DNA from: Paenibacillus sp.
GTDB lineage: Bacteria > Bacillota > Bacilli > Paenibacillales > NBRC-103111
Assembly (NCBI GenBank): GCA_031180825.1
Contig: JAPSLM010000017.1
Coordinates: 1 to 62,044, forward strand
DNA length: 62,044 bases
Reading direction: 5' to 3'
The notes under the pieces were generated by a model, which did no database searches, was not told where the DNA came from, and worked only from the letters and a program-made list of their open reading frames with translations. A program made the position numbers and the translations under genes. Positions 16,892 to 23,558 of this stretch are shown here, in pieces (positions within the stretch are counted from its first letter, which is position 1; each line of letters begins with the position of its first letter).

Positions 16892-17236
16892 ATGGGACGC
16901 AGAAGTCGAGGCGTCATGTCGGAATCATTCAAATACGAGCTGGCTAAAGATTTGGGGTTCTATGAGACGGTTCAGCGGGAAGGTTGGGGCGGCATTCGAA
17001 CGAAGGATGCGGGCAACATGGTTAAGCGCGCAATCCAAATTGCCGAGCAGGCTTTGGCGAACCAGCAAGCGGCGGCGGTACAGCCGCCGGTACGCGAAAC
17101 CGTGAGCTTTCGCCCCGCGCCGGTTGCTTCTCAAGCCTACGCGCCTTACGTTCAGCCGCCTTACGCCGGGACGCCGCCTGCTTATGCGGTTGCCCCGAAT
17201 CCGGTTCAAACGGGCTATACCTCCTTCGCGCCGTAA
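16892..17236 (+). CDS. sspF: Small acid-soluble spore protein, SspF type, with long C-terminal extension
   Basis: Alpha/beta-type small acid-soluble protein related to SspF, which coats spore DNA. The first 60 residues carry family hallmarks: [38 protein letters not shown] (the conserved germination-protease region differs in this subgroup). B. subtilis SspF is about 61 residues long; this one has 114. The extra 50 residues are rich in Pro, Ala, Tyr and Val (repeated QPP, PPY and APNP-type words) and look disordered. ATG after a GGGGGG stretch. A sigma-G promoter stands about 45 bases upstream and a terminator follows the gene. The extension is in frame, with no break visible in the sequence. 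Confidence 0.9.
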   Translation: MGRRSRGVMSESFKYELAKDLGFYETVQREGWGGIRTKDAGNMVKRAIQIAEQALANQQAAAVQPPVRETVSFRPAPVASQAYAPYVQPPYAGTPPAYAVAPNPVQTGYTSFAP

Positions 17237-17264
17237 GCCGGACCTTCATTTCCGGAGAATCCTC

Positions 17265-17302
17265 AAGCTAGAGCGCCAATTATGGAGCTTTAGCTTTTTT
17301 TT
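17265..17302 (+). terminator. Intrinsic terminator after sspF
   Basis: AAGCTAGAGC pairs, with one mismatch, with the arm GAGCTTTAGCTT and is followed by a run of T. Confidence 0.75.
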
Positions 17303-17387
17303 GCAGCGCTTTTGGTATAGTATTAGGATGAACGGCATCATGCCTTCGATTAACGGGAAGACAGACAGGTGCAAAGAAGGTGTCGAC

Positions 17388-18242
17388 ATGAAAGTGTTTG
17401 AGAAAGCGCCGGCAAAAATCAATTTGTCGCTGGATGTTTTACATAAGCGTGAAGACGGTTACCATGAGGTCGAAATGGTGATGACCATGGTCGATTTGGC
17501 GGACCGGATCGAGATGCAGGAGCTGCCCCGCGATACGATCATTATTTCCAGCCAAGCCGGGTATATCCCGCTCGACGAAAAGAACCTTGCCTTTCAGGCC
17601 GCCCGGCTTATTAAAGACCGGTACGACGTGAAGCAGGGGGTATATATTCATTTGGACAAAAAGATTCCCGTTGCCGCGGGCTTGGCCGGAGGGAGCAGCG
17701 ACGCCGCAGCGACGCTGCGCGGCTTAAACCGGCTGTGGAAGCTTGGAATCGGAATGGACGAACTGCAGAGGCTTGGAGCCGAGCTCGGCTCGGACGTGCC
17801 CTTTTGCGTAACGGGAGGAACAGCCATTGCGCGCGGCCGGGGAGAAAAGCTGGAGCCGATCGAATCGCCGCCTCAATGCTGGGTCATCTTGGCCAAGCCT
17901 CCGATCAACGTGTCCACCTCGGAAATATACGGCAAGCTGAACGCGTCCGGAATCCGGAAGCATCCTTCGACGGAAGGCGTCCTTCGGGCAATTCGCGAGA
18001 AACGGTTCGATCTTCTGTGCAGCCAGCTGGGCAACGTGCTGGAGGAAGTGACGTTGGACCTGTATCCCGAAGTGCGCCAGCTGAAGGAAGTCATGACCAG
18101 GCTGGGCGCCGAGGGTGTGCTGATGTCGGGCAGCGGTCCGACGGTGTTCGGCCTCGTGTCCAAAGAAACGAAAATTCCGCGCATTTACAACGGGCTGCGG
18201 GGATTTTGCAAGGATGTGTTCGCTGTCCGCCTGCTTACGTAA
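17388..18242 (+). CDS. ispE: 4-diphosphocytidyl-2-C-methyl-D-erythritol kinase
   Basis: GHMP kinase of the non-mevalonate (MEP) isoprenoid pathway; phosphorylates CDP-methylerythritol. The 284-residue protein begins [20 protein letters not shown] and contains the ATP loop [16 protein letters not shown] near residues 90-105 and [11 protein letters not shown] near 248. ATG seven bases after AAGAAGG. The frame is open far upstream, into sspF, but without a ribosome site there. It is placed between sspF and purR as in B. subtilis. Confidence 0.95.
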   Translation: MKVFEKAPAKINLSLDVLHKREDGYHEVEMVMTMVDLADRIEMQELPRDTIIISSQAGYIPLDEKNLAFQAARLIKDRYDVKQGVYIHLDKKIPVAAGLAGGSSDAAATLRGLNRLWKLGIGMDELQRLGAELGSDVPFCVTGGTAIARGRGEKLEPIESPPQCWVILAKPPINVSTSEIYGKLNASGIRKHPSTEGVLRAIREKRFDLLCSQLGNVLEEVTLDLYPEVRQLKEVMTRLGAEGVLMSGSGPTVFGLVSKETKIPRIYNGLRGFCKDVFAVRLLT

Positions 18243-18291
18243 AGGGGCTAATGGATGTCACGTCGGTGTCATTATCTTTTGCATGGACAGC

Positions 18292-18321
18292 TTGAATGAA
18301 TACGTATAAAAATGGTATATT
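18292..18321 (+). promoter_or_regulatory. purR promoter (sigma-A)
   Basis: TTGAAT (18292-18297), 18-base spacer, TATATT (18316-18321). A six-base inverted repeat, TCGGAT and ATCCGA 13 bases apart, lies in the leader just before the ribosome site and could be an operator. Confidence 0.5.
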
Positions 18322-18377
18322 CACAATATATTATTCGGATTTTATAGATATTTATCCGACGTGTAGGGGGAACGCTC

Positions 18378-19223
18378 ATGAAAAAATTAAAAAGAAGCGC
18401 AAGATTGGTCGAGATGACCCAATACTTGCTGATCCGCCCCCATACGCTGATTCCTTTGACGACATTTGCAGACCGATACAATTCCGCCAAATCGTCCATC
18501 AGCGAAGATTTGGCCATCATTAAAGAAGTGTTTGAAGAGGAAGGCCTTGGGGAGCTTCAGACGCTCGCAGGAGCAGCCGGCGGCGTCAAGTTCATACCGA
18601 AAGTATCGAAATCGCATTCATTGCAATTTATTACCCAGTTGTGCCGCCAGTTGGAGCAGCCGGAACGCATCCTGCCGGGCGGGTATTTGTACATGTCCGA
18701 TATTATGGGGCAGCCGATGATTTTGAACGAAGTGGGCAAAATGTTCGCGTCCGCTTTTTCGGGGAACGATATCGATGTGGTCATGACAGTGGAGACGAAA
18801 GGCATCCCGCTTGCTTATGCCACGGCGACTTATTTGAATCTGCCGGTTGTCATTGTACGCCGCGACAATAAAGTGACCGAAGGCTCCGCCGTGAGCATCA
18901 ACTACGTATCCGGCTCGAACAAACGCATTCAAACGATGTCTTTGTCCAGACGGGCCCTCAAGGAAGAAGCGAAGGTGCTGATCATCGACGATTTCATGCG
19001 GGTGGGCGGAACGATCCACGGCATGATGGATTTGCTGCAGGAGTTTAAAGCCACGGTCAAAGGCGTCGGCGTATTCGTCGAATCAGGCGAAGTCGAAGAG
19101 CATTTGATCGAGGATTACGTCTCGCTCGCCAAGCTGTCCGCGGTCGATCCGAAGACGCGGCAGATCACGGCCGAGCCGGGCAATTATTTTCAAGAAGAGA
19201 TTTCAAATTCAATTGAGGAGTGA
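18378..19223 (+). CDS. purR: Pur operon repressor PurR
   Basis: Represses purine synthesis genes; DNA binding is relieved by PRPP in Bacillus-type PurR. The 281-residue protein has an N-terminal winged helix (first 75 residues, KLKRSARLVEMTQYL at the start) and a phosphoribosyltransferase-like domain with the PRPP-binding signature VLIIDDFMRVGGTIHGMM near residue 200. ATG after GTAGGGGGA. The last codons contain the ribosome site of ridA, so the two are co-translated. The pair purR-ridA(yabJ) is conserved in B. subtilis. Confidence 0.95.
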   Translation: MKKLKRSARLVEMTQYLLIRPHTLIPLTTFADRYNSAKSSISEDLAIIKEVFEEEGLGELQTLAGAAGGVKFIPKVSKSHSLQFITQLCRQLEQPERILPGGYLYMSDIMGQPMILNEVGKMFASAFSGNDIDVVMTVETKGIPLAYATATYLNLPVVIVRRDNKVTEGSAVSINYVSGSNKRIQTMSLSRRALKEEAKVLIIDDFMRVGGTIHGMMDLLQEFKATVKGVGVFVESGEVEEHLIEDYVSLAKLSAVDPKTRQITAEPGNYFQEEISNSIEE

Positions 19224-19226
19224 CAA

Positions 19227-19619
19227 ATGCATATGACACTAGAACGTATTTCCACGGACCGGGCGCCTGCCGCTATCGGTCCTTATTCACAAGCGATCAA
19301 ATTCGGCAATCTGTTATTTACCTCCGGTCAAATTCCGCTCAATCCCGAAGGCCAAATCGTCGAAGGCGGCATTGCCGAGCAGACGCACCAAGTCTTCCGC
19401 AATTTGAAAGCGGTCTTGGAGGAAGCGGGAGCTGGCTTCGAGAGCGTGATCAAGGCAACGGTGTTCATCAAGGACATGAATCAGTTCGCCCAAGTGAACG
19501 AAATCTATGCAACCTACTTCGGAGACCATAAACCGGCGCGTTCAACTGTCGAAGTTGCACGACTGCCGAAGGACGTACTTGTCGAAATCGAGCTTATTGC
19601 GGCATTAAATGTCGAATAA
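19227..19619 (+). CDS. ridA: 2-iminobutanoate/2-iminopropanoate deaminase RidA (YabJ)
   Basis: Hydrolyses reactive enamine/imine intermediates released by PLP enzymes such as threonine dehydratase. 130 residues; the family motifs [20 protein letters not shown] and [20 protein letters not shown] and a terminal [15 protein letters not shown] are all present, including the conserved Arg that binds the carboxylate. The GAGGAG ribosome site (19215-19220) lies inside the end of purR, six bases from this ATG; a second ATG two codons later is less well spaced. Co-transcribed with purR. Confidence 0.95.
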   Translation: MHMTLERISTDRAPAAIGPYSQAIKFGNLLFTSGQIPLNPEGQIVEGGIAEQTHQVFRNLKAVLEEAGAGFESVIKATVFIKDMNQFAQVNEIYATYFGDHKPARSTVEVARLPKDVLVEIELIAALNVE

Positions 19620-19670
19620 TTTCAAATTTATAAAGTATTTATAAAATTGCTCAAAAACTTTAGAGATTTA

Positions 19671-19697
19671 GCAGGAATTTGACCTAAAATGTGGAAT
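19671..19697 (+). promoter_or_regulatory. Sigma-H promoter of spoVG
   Basis: GCAGGAATT (19671-19679), 11-base spacer, GTGGAAT (19691-19697) fit RNAGGAWWW / RNNGAAT exactly. spoVG is the classical sigma-H-dependent gene. Confidence 0.8.
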
Positions 19698-19741
19698 TTA
19701 TAGTTCATGTCTCCAAGATGGAAAAAGGTGGTGAATCAGAA

Positions 19742-20026
19742 GTGCAAATTACAGACGTCAGACTTCGCAGGGTGAACTCCGAGGGCAGAATGAAAGCCAT
19801 TGCTTCCATTACCATCGATAACGAATTTGTAGTCCATGACATTCGTGTGATTGACGGTAACAACGGCATGTTCGTGGCCATGCCTAGCAAGCGGACCCCG
19901 GACGGAGAATTCAGAGATATCGCTCACCCGATTTCCTCTTCTACGCGCGAGAAAATCCAAGCGGCCGTGTTAGCGGAATACGAGCGTGCCGCAACGGAAG
20001 AGGAAGTCATCGAAGAAGGAGCTTAA
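19742..20026 (+). CDS. spoVG: Septation/RNA-binding regulator SpoVG
   Basis: Broad regulator; SpoVG binds nucleic acids in several Gram-positive bacteria and affects septation and sporulation in B. subtilis. 94 residues with the near-invariant block [20 protein letters not shown] and [16 protein letters not shown]. Start is GTG, eight bases after AAAGGTGGTGA, giving the family N-terminus [10 protein letters not shown]; the frame runs 17 codons further upstream, but this overlaps the sigma-H promoter. The gene is followed by a terminator and so is monocistronic. Confidence 0.95.
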   Translation: MQITDVRLRRVNSEGRMKAIASITIDNEFVVHDIRVIDGNNGMFVAMPSKRTPDGEFRDIAHPISSSTREKIQAAVLAEYERAATEEEVIEEGA

Positions 20027-20038
20027 TACAACCAATGA

Positions 20039-20068
20039 AGAGGGCCAGAAGGCTCTCTTTTCTTTTAT
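20039..20068 (+). terminator. Intrinsic terminator after spoVG
   Basis: AGAGGGCC, loop AGAA, GGCTCTCT, then a T-rich tail. Confidence 0.8.
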
Positions 20069-20160
20069 CATCGAAAGGATATATTGGGACTGGCGTTTCG
20101 GGGACAGAACCCGTATCATAAAAAGAAAACAACCATTGGATTAAAGGGGATGGACGAAAC

Positions 20161-21552
20161 TTGAACATCATGGGGATCGTACTGGCTGCGGGTCAGGGGA
20201 AACGGATGAAGTCGAAACTGTATAAAGTGCTGCACCCGGTATGCGGAAAACCGATGGTCGATCATGTGGTTACCGCATTGGAAAATATACAAGCTTCCCG
20301 TACGGTCGTTGTCGTCGGTCATGGAGCGGAGGCCGTTCGCGCACATTTGGGCGACCGGGTCGAGTATGCGCTTCAAGAGCAGCAGCTCGGTACAGGGCAT
20401 GCCGTGCTTCAGGCCAAGGATTTGCTGGCCGCCGAAGACGGTTTGACGATTGTTATTTATGGAGATACGCCGCTTATTACGGATAATACCCTCGAAGGAA
20501 TGGTCAAGCTGCACCGGGAGAAGGGGGCGGCCGCGACGCTGCTGACGGCGGTTGTTGACGATCCTACCGGCTACGGCCGGATCATTCGCGACGAGCGCGG
20601 GCATGTGACGCAAATCGTGGAGCAGAAGGACTGCAACGAGGCGCAGCGCTTGGTCAAGGAAACGAATGTCGGCACCTACTGCTTCGACAATCGGAAGCTG
20701 TTTGAAGCGCTGGCGCTTGTGAACAACGACAATGCGCAGAACGAATATTACATTACGGACGTGATCGGCATTCTGGTCGGTCAGGGGCAGATTGTCGAAG
20801 GCTATGTGCTGCAAGACGAGGCGGAGTCGTTTGGCGTCAACGACCGCCTGCAGCTGTCCGTAGCGGAGCAAACGATGCGCGAGCGGATTAACCGCCGCCA
20901 TATGCTCGCCGGGGTGACGATCATCGATCCGGCAAGCACGTATATTGAAGCGGACGTGCAGATCGGAGCGGATACCGTCCTGCTGCCGGGCACGGTGCTC
21001 AGGGGAAAAACGGCGATCGGCGAAGACTGCGTCATCGGACCGCAAGCGGATATCACCGACAGCACGATCGGCAGCGGCGTGACCGTCAAGCATTCCGTGC
21101 TTCAGGAAGCGCTCGTCGGCGCCGGATCGTCCGTTGGACCGTACGCTTATTTGCGGCCGGGGGCGGACCTCGGTCAAAACGTAAAAATCGGCGATTTCGT
21201 CGAAATCAAAAACGCCAAGCTCGCGGATGATGTGAAAGTGTCGCATCTAAGCTACGTCGGCGATGCGGTGATCGGCCGGAACGTCAACTTCGGCTGCGGG
21301 GCGATTACCGTCAACTATGACGGCTTCAACAAGCAGCTGACCGAAGTGGAGGATGATGCGTTTATCGGCAGCAACGTCAACCTCATCGCTCCGGTCAAAA
21401 TCGGCAAAGGAGCTTACGTCGTGGCCGGCTCCACCATTACGCACGAAGTAGGGGAAGGCGACGTGGCGATTGCCCGGGAGCGTCAGGTCAACAAGCCGGG
21501 CTACGCCGACAAACTTCGCGCCAAATTTGCGGCGAAGAAGGCAAAGAAGTAA
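20161..21552 (+). CDS. glmU: Bifunctional UDP-N-acetylglucosamine pyrophosphorylase / glucosamine-1-phosphate N-acetyltransferase
   Basis: Makes UDP-GlcNAc, the precursor of peptidoglycan and teichoic acids, in two steps. The 463-residue protein has an N-terminal nucleotidyltransferase domain (LAAGQGKRMKSKL near residue 8, GDTPLI near 102) and a C-terminal left-handed beta-helix of hexapeptide repeats from about residue 250 (VSHLSYVGDAVIGRNVNFG near 360 carries the acetyltransferase site). Start is TTG at 20161, ten bases after AAAGGGGA; the ATG three codons later is 19 bases away. In B. subtilis prs follows glmU; here only 125 bases separate it from rplY and prs is absent. Confidence 0.95.
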   Translation: MNIMGIVLAAGQGKRMKSKLYKVLHPVCGKPMVDHVVTALENIQASRTVVVVGHGAEAVRAHLGDRVEYALQEQQLGTGHAVLQAKDLLAAEDGLTIVIYGDTPLITDNTLEGMVKLHREKGAAATLLTAVVDDPTGYGRIIRDERGHVTQIVEQKDCNEAQRLVKETNVGTYCFDNRKLFEALALVNNDNAQNEYYITDVIGILVGQGQIVEGYVLQDEAESFGVNDRLQLSVAEQTMRERINRRHMLAGVTIIDPASTYIEADVQIGADTVLLPGTVLRGKTAIGEDCVIGPQADITDSTIGSGVTVKHSVLQEALVGAGSSVGPYAYLRPGADLGQNVKIGDFVEIKNAKLADDVKVSHLSYVGDAVIGRNVNFGCGAITVNYDGFNKQLTEVEDDAFIGSNVNLIAPVKIGKGAYVVAGSTITHEVGEGDVAIARERQVNKPGYADKLRAKFAAKKAKK

Positions 21553-21606
21553 GAGCTTAGCAGCTTAACGGAAATATCACTTGCCGCAAAATCATAGACA
21601 GCGATG

Positions 21607-21631
21607 TTTCGAACCTCCTTCAATTGGGTAA
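21607..21631 (+). promoter_or_regulatory. Sigma-B-like promoter sequence in the left arm of the hairpin
   Basis: GTTTCG (starting near 21606), 14 bases, GGGTAA (21626-21631) resemble the sigma-B pattern GTTT / GGGTAT that controls ctc in B. subtilis. Whether this organism has sigma-B cannot be seen here, and a start site near 21638 would remove the left arm from the transcript. Confidence 0.3.
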
Positions 21632-21677
21632 AGTAGTAAGAAGCTAGCGCTTTACCCAAATTGAAGGAGGTTTTCTT
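21611..21677 (+). promoter_or_regulatory. Long hairpin that covers the rplY ribosome binding site
   Basis: The arm from AACCTCCTTC (starting at 21612) to GGGTAAAG (ending at 21633) pairs with CTTTACCC (21650-21657) to GAAGGAGGTT (ending at 21672). That is about 22 pairs with one bulged A and a 16-base loop. The right arm contains the complete GAAGGAGG ribosome site of rplY, and TTTTCTT follows, so the same hairpin could also act as a terminator. Confidence 0.75.
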
Positions 21678-22304
21678 ATGGCTACATCGCTCAAAGCGGA
21701 AGCTCGGACAGGCCGGACGAAAGGCGACCGCAACCGGCTGCGGGCCGAGGGAAAAGTCCCGGGCATCGTCTACGGAAAAAAAGTGACGCAGACGCCGATC
21801 GCCATCGACCAGAAGGAGCTGCTTGCACTGCTGAAGACGAATCCGCATGCGGTTATCGACATGGACGTTCCGCAATTTGGCAAGCAGCCGGTCATGATCA
21901 ACGAAGTGCAGCGGGATGCGCTGAGCCGCGAGCTGCTGCATGTAGATTTTCATCAAATCAATATGGACGAGCCGGTTCAGACGACGGTCCGGCTGGAATA
22001 TATCGGAGACCCGGAGGGGGTTAAGGCCGGCGGGATTCTGCAAATCCAGCATCACGAAATCGAGATCCGCTGCCTGCCGCAGCATATCCCGGCCTCTATC
22101 GAAGTCGATGTCAGCGGGCTTGAGATCGGACAAAGCATGCTCGTATCCGAGCTCAAGCTGCCGGAGGGCGTCGAGGTGAAGACGGATGAGCACGACGTGC
22201 TCGCCACGATCTTGACGCCGCAGAAAGAAGCCGAGCCGGAGAAGGAAGCTCCGGTCGCCCAAGGCGGGGAAGCCGCCGAGACCGCGGAGAAGGCGGAGGC
22301 ATAA
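21678..22304 (+). CDS. rplY: Ribosomal protein bL25, general-stress CTC form
   Basis: 5S-rRNA-binding ribosomal protein of the long CTC type. 208 residues: an N-terminal L25 domain (residues 1-95, with KGDRNRLRAEGKVPGIVYGK) and the C-terminal TL5/CTC beta domain (about 100-185), then an Ala/Glu-rich acidic tail. ATG six bases after GAAGGAGG. In B. subtilis ctc is a sigma-B stress gene next to spoVC(pth), and the neighbourhood is the same except for missing prs. The ribosome site is locked in a long inverted repeat, which points to translational or attenuation control. Confidence 0.94.
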   Translation: MATSLKAEARTGRTKGDRNRLRAEGKVPGIVYGKKVTQTPIAIDQKELLALLKTNPHAVIDMDVPQFGKQPVMINEVQRDALSRELLHVDFHQINMDEPVQTTVRLEYIGDPEGVKAGGILQIQHHEIEIRCLPQHIPASIEVDVSGLEIGQSMLVSELKLPEGVEVKTDEHDVLATILTPQKEAEPEKEAPVAQGGEAAETAEKAEA

Positions 22305-22314
22305 CTTAGAAAAG

Positions 22315-22346
22315 AGCGTATCGGTTTGGATCGATGCGCTTTTTCT
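22315..22346 (+). terminator. Intrinsic terminator after rplY
   Basis: AGCGTATCG (22315-22323) pairs with CGATGCGCT (22332-22340), followed by a T-rich tail. Confidence 0.75.
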
Positions 22347-22464
22347 TTGTACCCGCTTTTGCTGTCCCTGCCGCTTATCGCGAAATTGGCGCGGGACGTT
22401 TTTTTCGGTTATGATAAGTTTAGGGTATCGTTTCACCCCATGGAGTTGAAAGGGGCAGGTCAGG

Positions 22465-23025
22465 TTGAAATGGTTTGTGGGTCTCGGCAATCCGGGGCGG
22501 CAGTACGAAGCGACACGGCATAATATCGGTTTTATGGCGCTGGACCGTTTTGCCGATAAGCACGGCATCAAAATTACGCAAAGCAAATGCAAAGGGCTGC
22601 TGGGAGAAGGTCATGTCGCGGGACAGAAGGTGTATCTGCTGAAGCCGCAGACGTATATGAACTTGTCGGGAGAGTCGATCCGCGCGTTTATGGATTTTTA
22701 TAAAGCAGCCATCGAGGACCTGATCGTCGTATACGACGATCTGGATACGCCTTACGGGCAAATCCGGCTGCGCTATCAAGGAAGCGCGGGCGGACATAAC
22801 GGAATCAAGTCGGCCATCGCCCACTTGGGCACGCAATCGTTTCAGCGCATTCGAATGGGCATCTCGCGGCCCGCTCCCGGCAGAGACATCGCCGATTACG
22901 TGCTGAGCCCGTTCAGCAAAGACGAGTTTCAGCAGATGCCCGGGCTGCTCGACAAGACGGTGGATGCCATGGAGCATATTCTGGAGCACCCGTTCGAGAA
23001 GACGATGGCCAAGTTCAACGGCTGA
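22465..23025 (+). CDS. pth: Peptidyl-tRNA hydrolase (SpoVC)
   Basis: Releases tRNA from prematurely ended peptidyl-tRNA; essential, and identified as spoVC in B. subtilis sporulation. The 186-residue protein begins MKWFVGLGNPGRQYEATRHN with the catalytic His in TRHNIGF, and has KPQTYMNLSGES and YDDLDTPYGQIRLR. Start is TTG, nine bases after AAAGGGG; the nearest ATG is out of frame. A possible promoter (TTGGCG, 18 bases, TATGAT) lies before it. Between rplY and fin as in B. subtilis. Confidence 0.95.
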   Translation: MKWFVGLGNPGRQYEATRHNIGFMALDRFADKHGIKITQSKCKGLLGEGHVAGQKVYLLKPQTYMNLSGESIRAFMDFYKAAIEDLIVVYDDLDTPYGQIRLRYQGSAGGHNGIKSAIAHLGTQSFQRIRMGISRPAPGRDIADYVLSPFSKDEFQQMPGLLDKTVDAMEHILEHPFEKTMAKFNG

Positions 23026-23065
23026 GCCGTTTCCTTTTCGTCAAGAAAAAAGCGCTAGCTTTTAG

Positions 23066-23094
23066 GCTAATCTCCTCCCATTCCGGCCATAATA
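23066..23094 (+). promoter_or_regulatory. Sigma-F-like promoter of fin
   Basis: GCTAA (23066-23070), 14 bases, GGCCATAATA (23085-23094). The -10 matches GGNNANANTW fully; the -35 matches GYWTA at four of five. fin is sigma-F dependent in B. subtilis. Confidence 0.55.
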
Positions 23095-23137
23095 AGTAAA
23101 AACGGCGCTTGGCAAGACAAGCGGAGGAGGAAGTCCG

Positions 23138-23368
23138 ATGGCCCTGAAATATGTTTGTCGTCATTGCCAGACCTTAATCGGAGAAATCCGGCAGGGAGAA
23201 GTGAGCGAATTTCAACTCGGGTTCCATTTCTTGACCCCCGAGGAGCGGAGAGATATAATATCGTATAACCCGAATGGGGATGTCACCGTCAAGGTGGTTT
23301 GCGATTACTGCAAGGAAGCGCTGGATGCCAATCCCGAGCTCTCGCTCCTCGCGAATCCTCTGCAATAG
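23138..23368 (+). CDS. fin: Anti-sigma-F factor Fin (YabK)
   Basis: Small forespore protein that inhibits sigma-F to help the switch to sigma-G. 76 residues with CRHCQ near residue 8 and CDYCKEAL near 56, two CxxC pairs for zinc, and the family block VSEFQLGFHFLTPEERRDII. ATG eight bases after GGAGGAGG. Located between pth and mfd as yabK is in B. subtilis. A sigma-F-like promoter lies some 45 bases upstream. Together with gin at 975 the window encodes both known small anti-sigma factors of the forespore. Confidence 0.93.
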   Translation: MALKYVCRHCQTLIGEIRQGEVSEFQLGFHFLTPEERRDIISYNPNGDVTVKVVCDYCKEALDANPELSLLANPLQ

Positions 23369-23412
23369 GGGTTGTTCGCATTTCGGCTATCCGGCTTTTT
23401 GGTTGAGGATCG

Positions 23413-23527
23413 GCCTAAAGTCCGGTGAATAAGAGGCCGCTGCGCGGGCGGATCGCCCTTTGGATCGCTGCTTCAGAAGCGATTGCGCCCGCACTGCCGC
23501 TTATTCACGGGACTTCTAGGCTTTTTT
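23413..23527 (+). terminator. Very long imperfect hairpin ending in T-run, after fin
   Basis: GCCTAAAGTCC (23413-23423) pairs with GGACTTCTAGGC (23510-23521); GTGAATAAG (23425-23433) with CTTATTCAC; further GC-rich pairing (GCGGGCG with CGCCCGC) continues inward. Six T follow at 23522. At 115 bases it is much larger than the other terminators here. Confidence 0.7.
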
Positions 23528-23558
23528 AGTGTTACGCGGTTGAGAGGGGTGTCCTGTT

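Noticed and set aside
18333..18365. PurBox pair in the purR leader
   Set aside because: An inverted repeat TCGGAT / ATCCGA exists, but orientation and spacing differ from the CGAA-N16/17-TTCG layout of known PurR operators.
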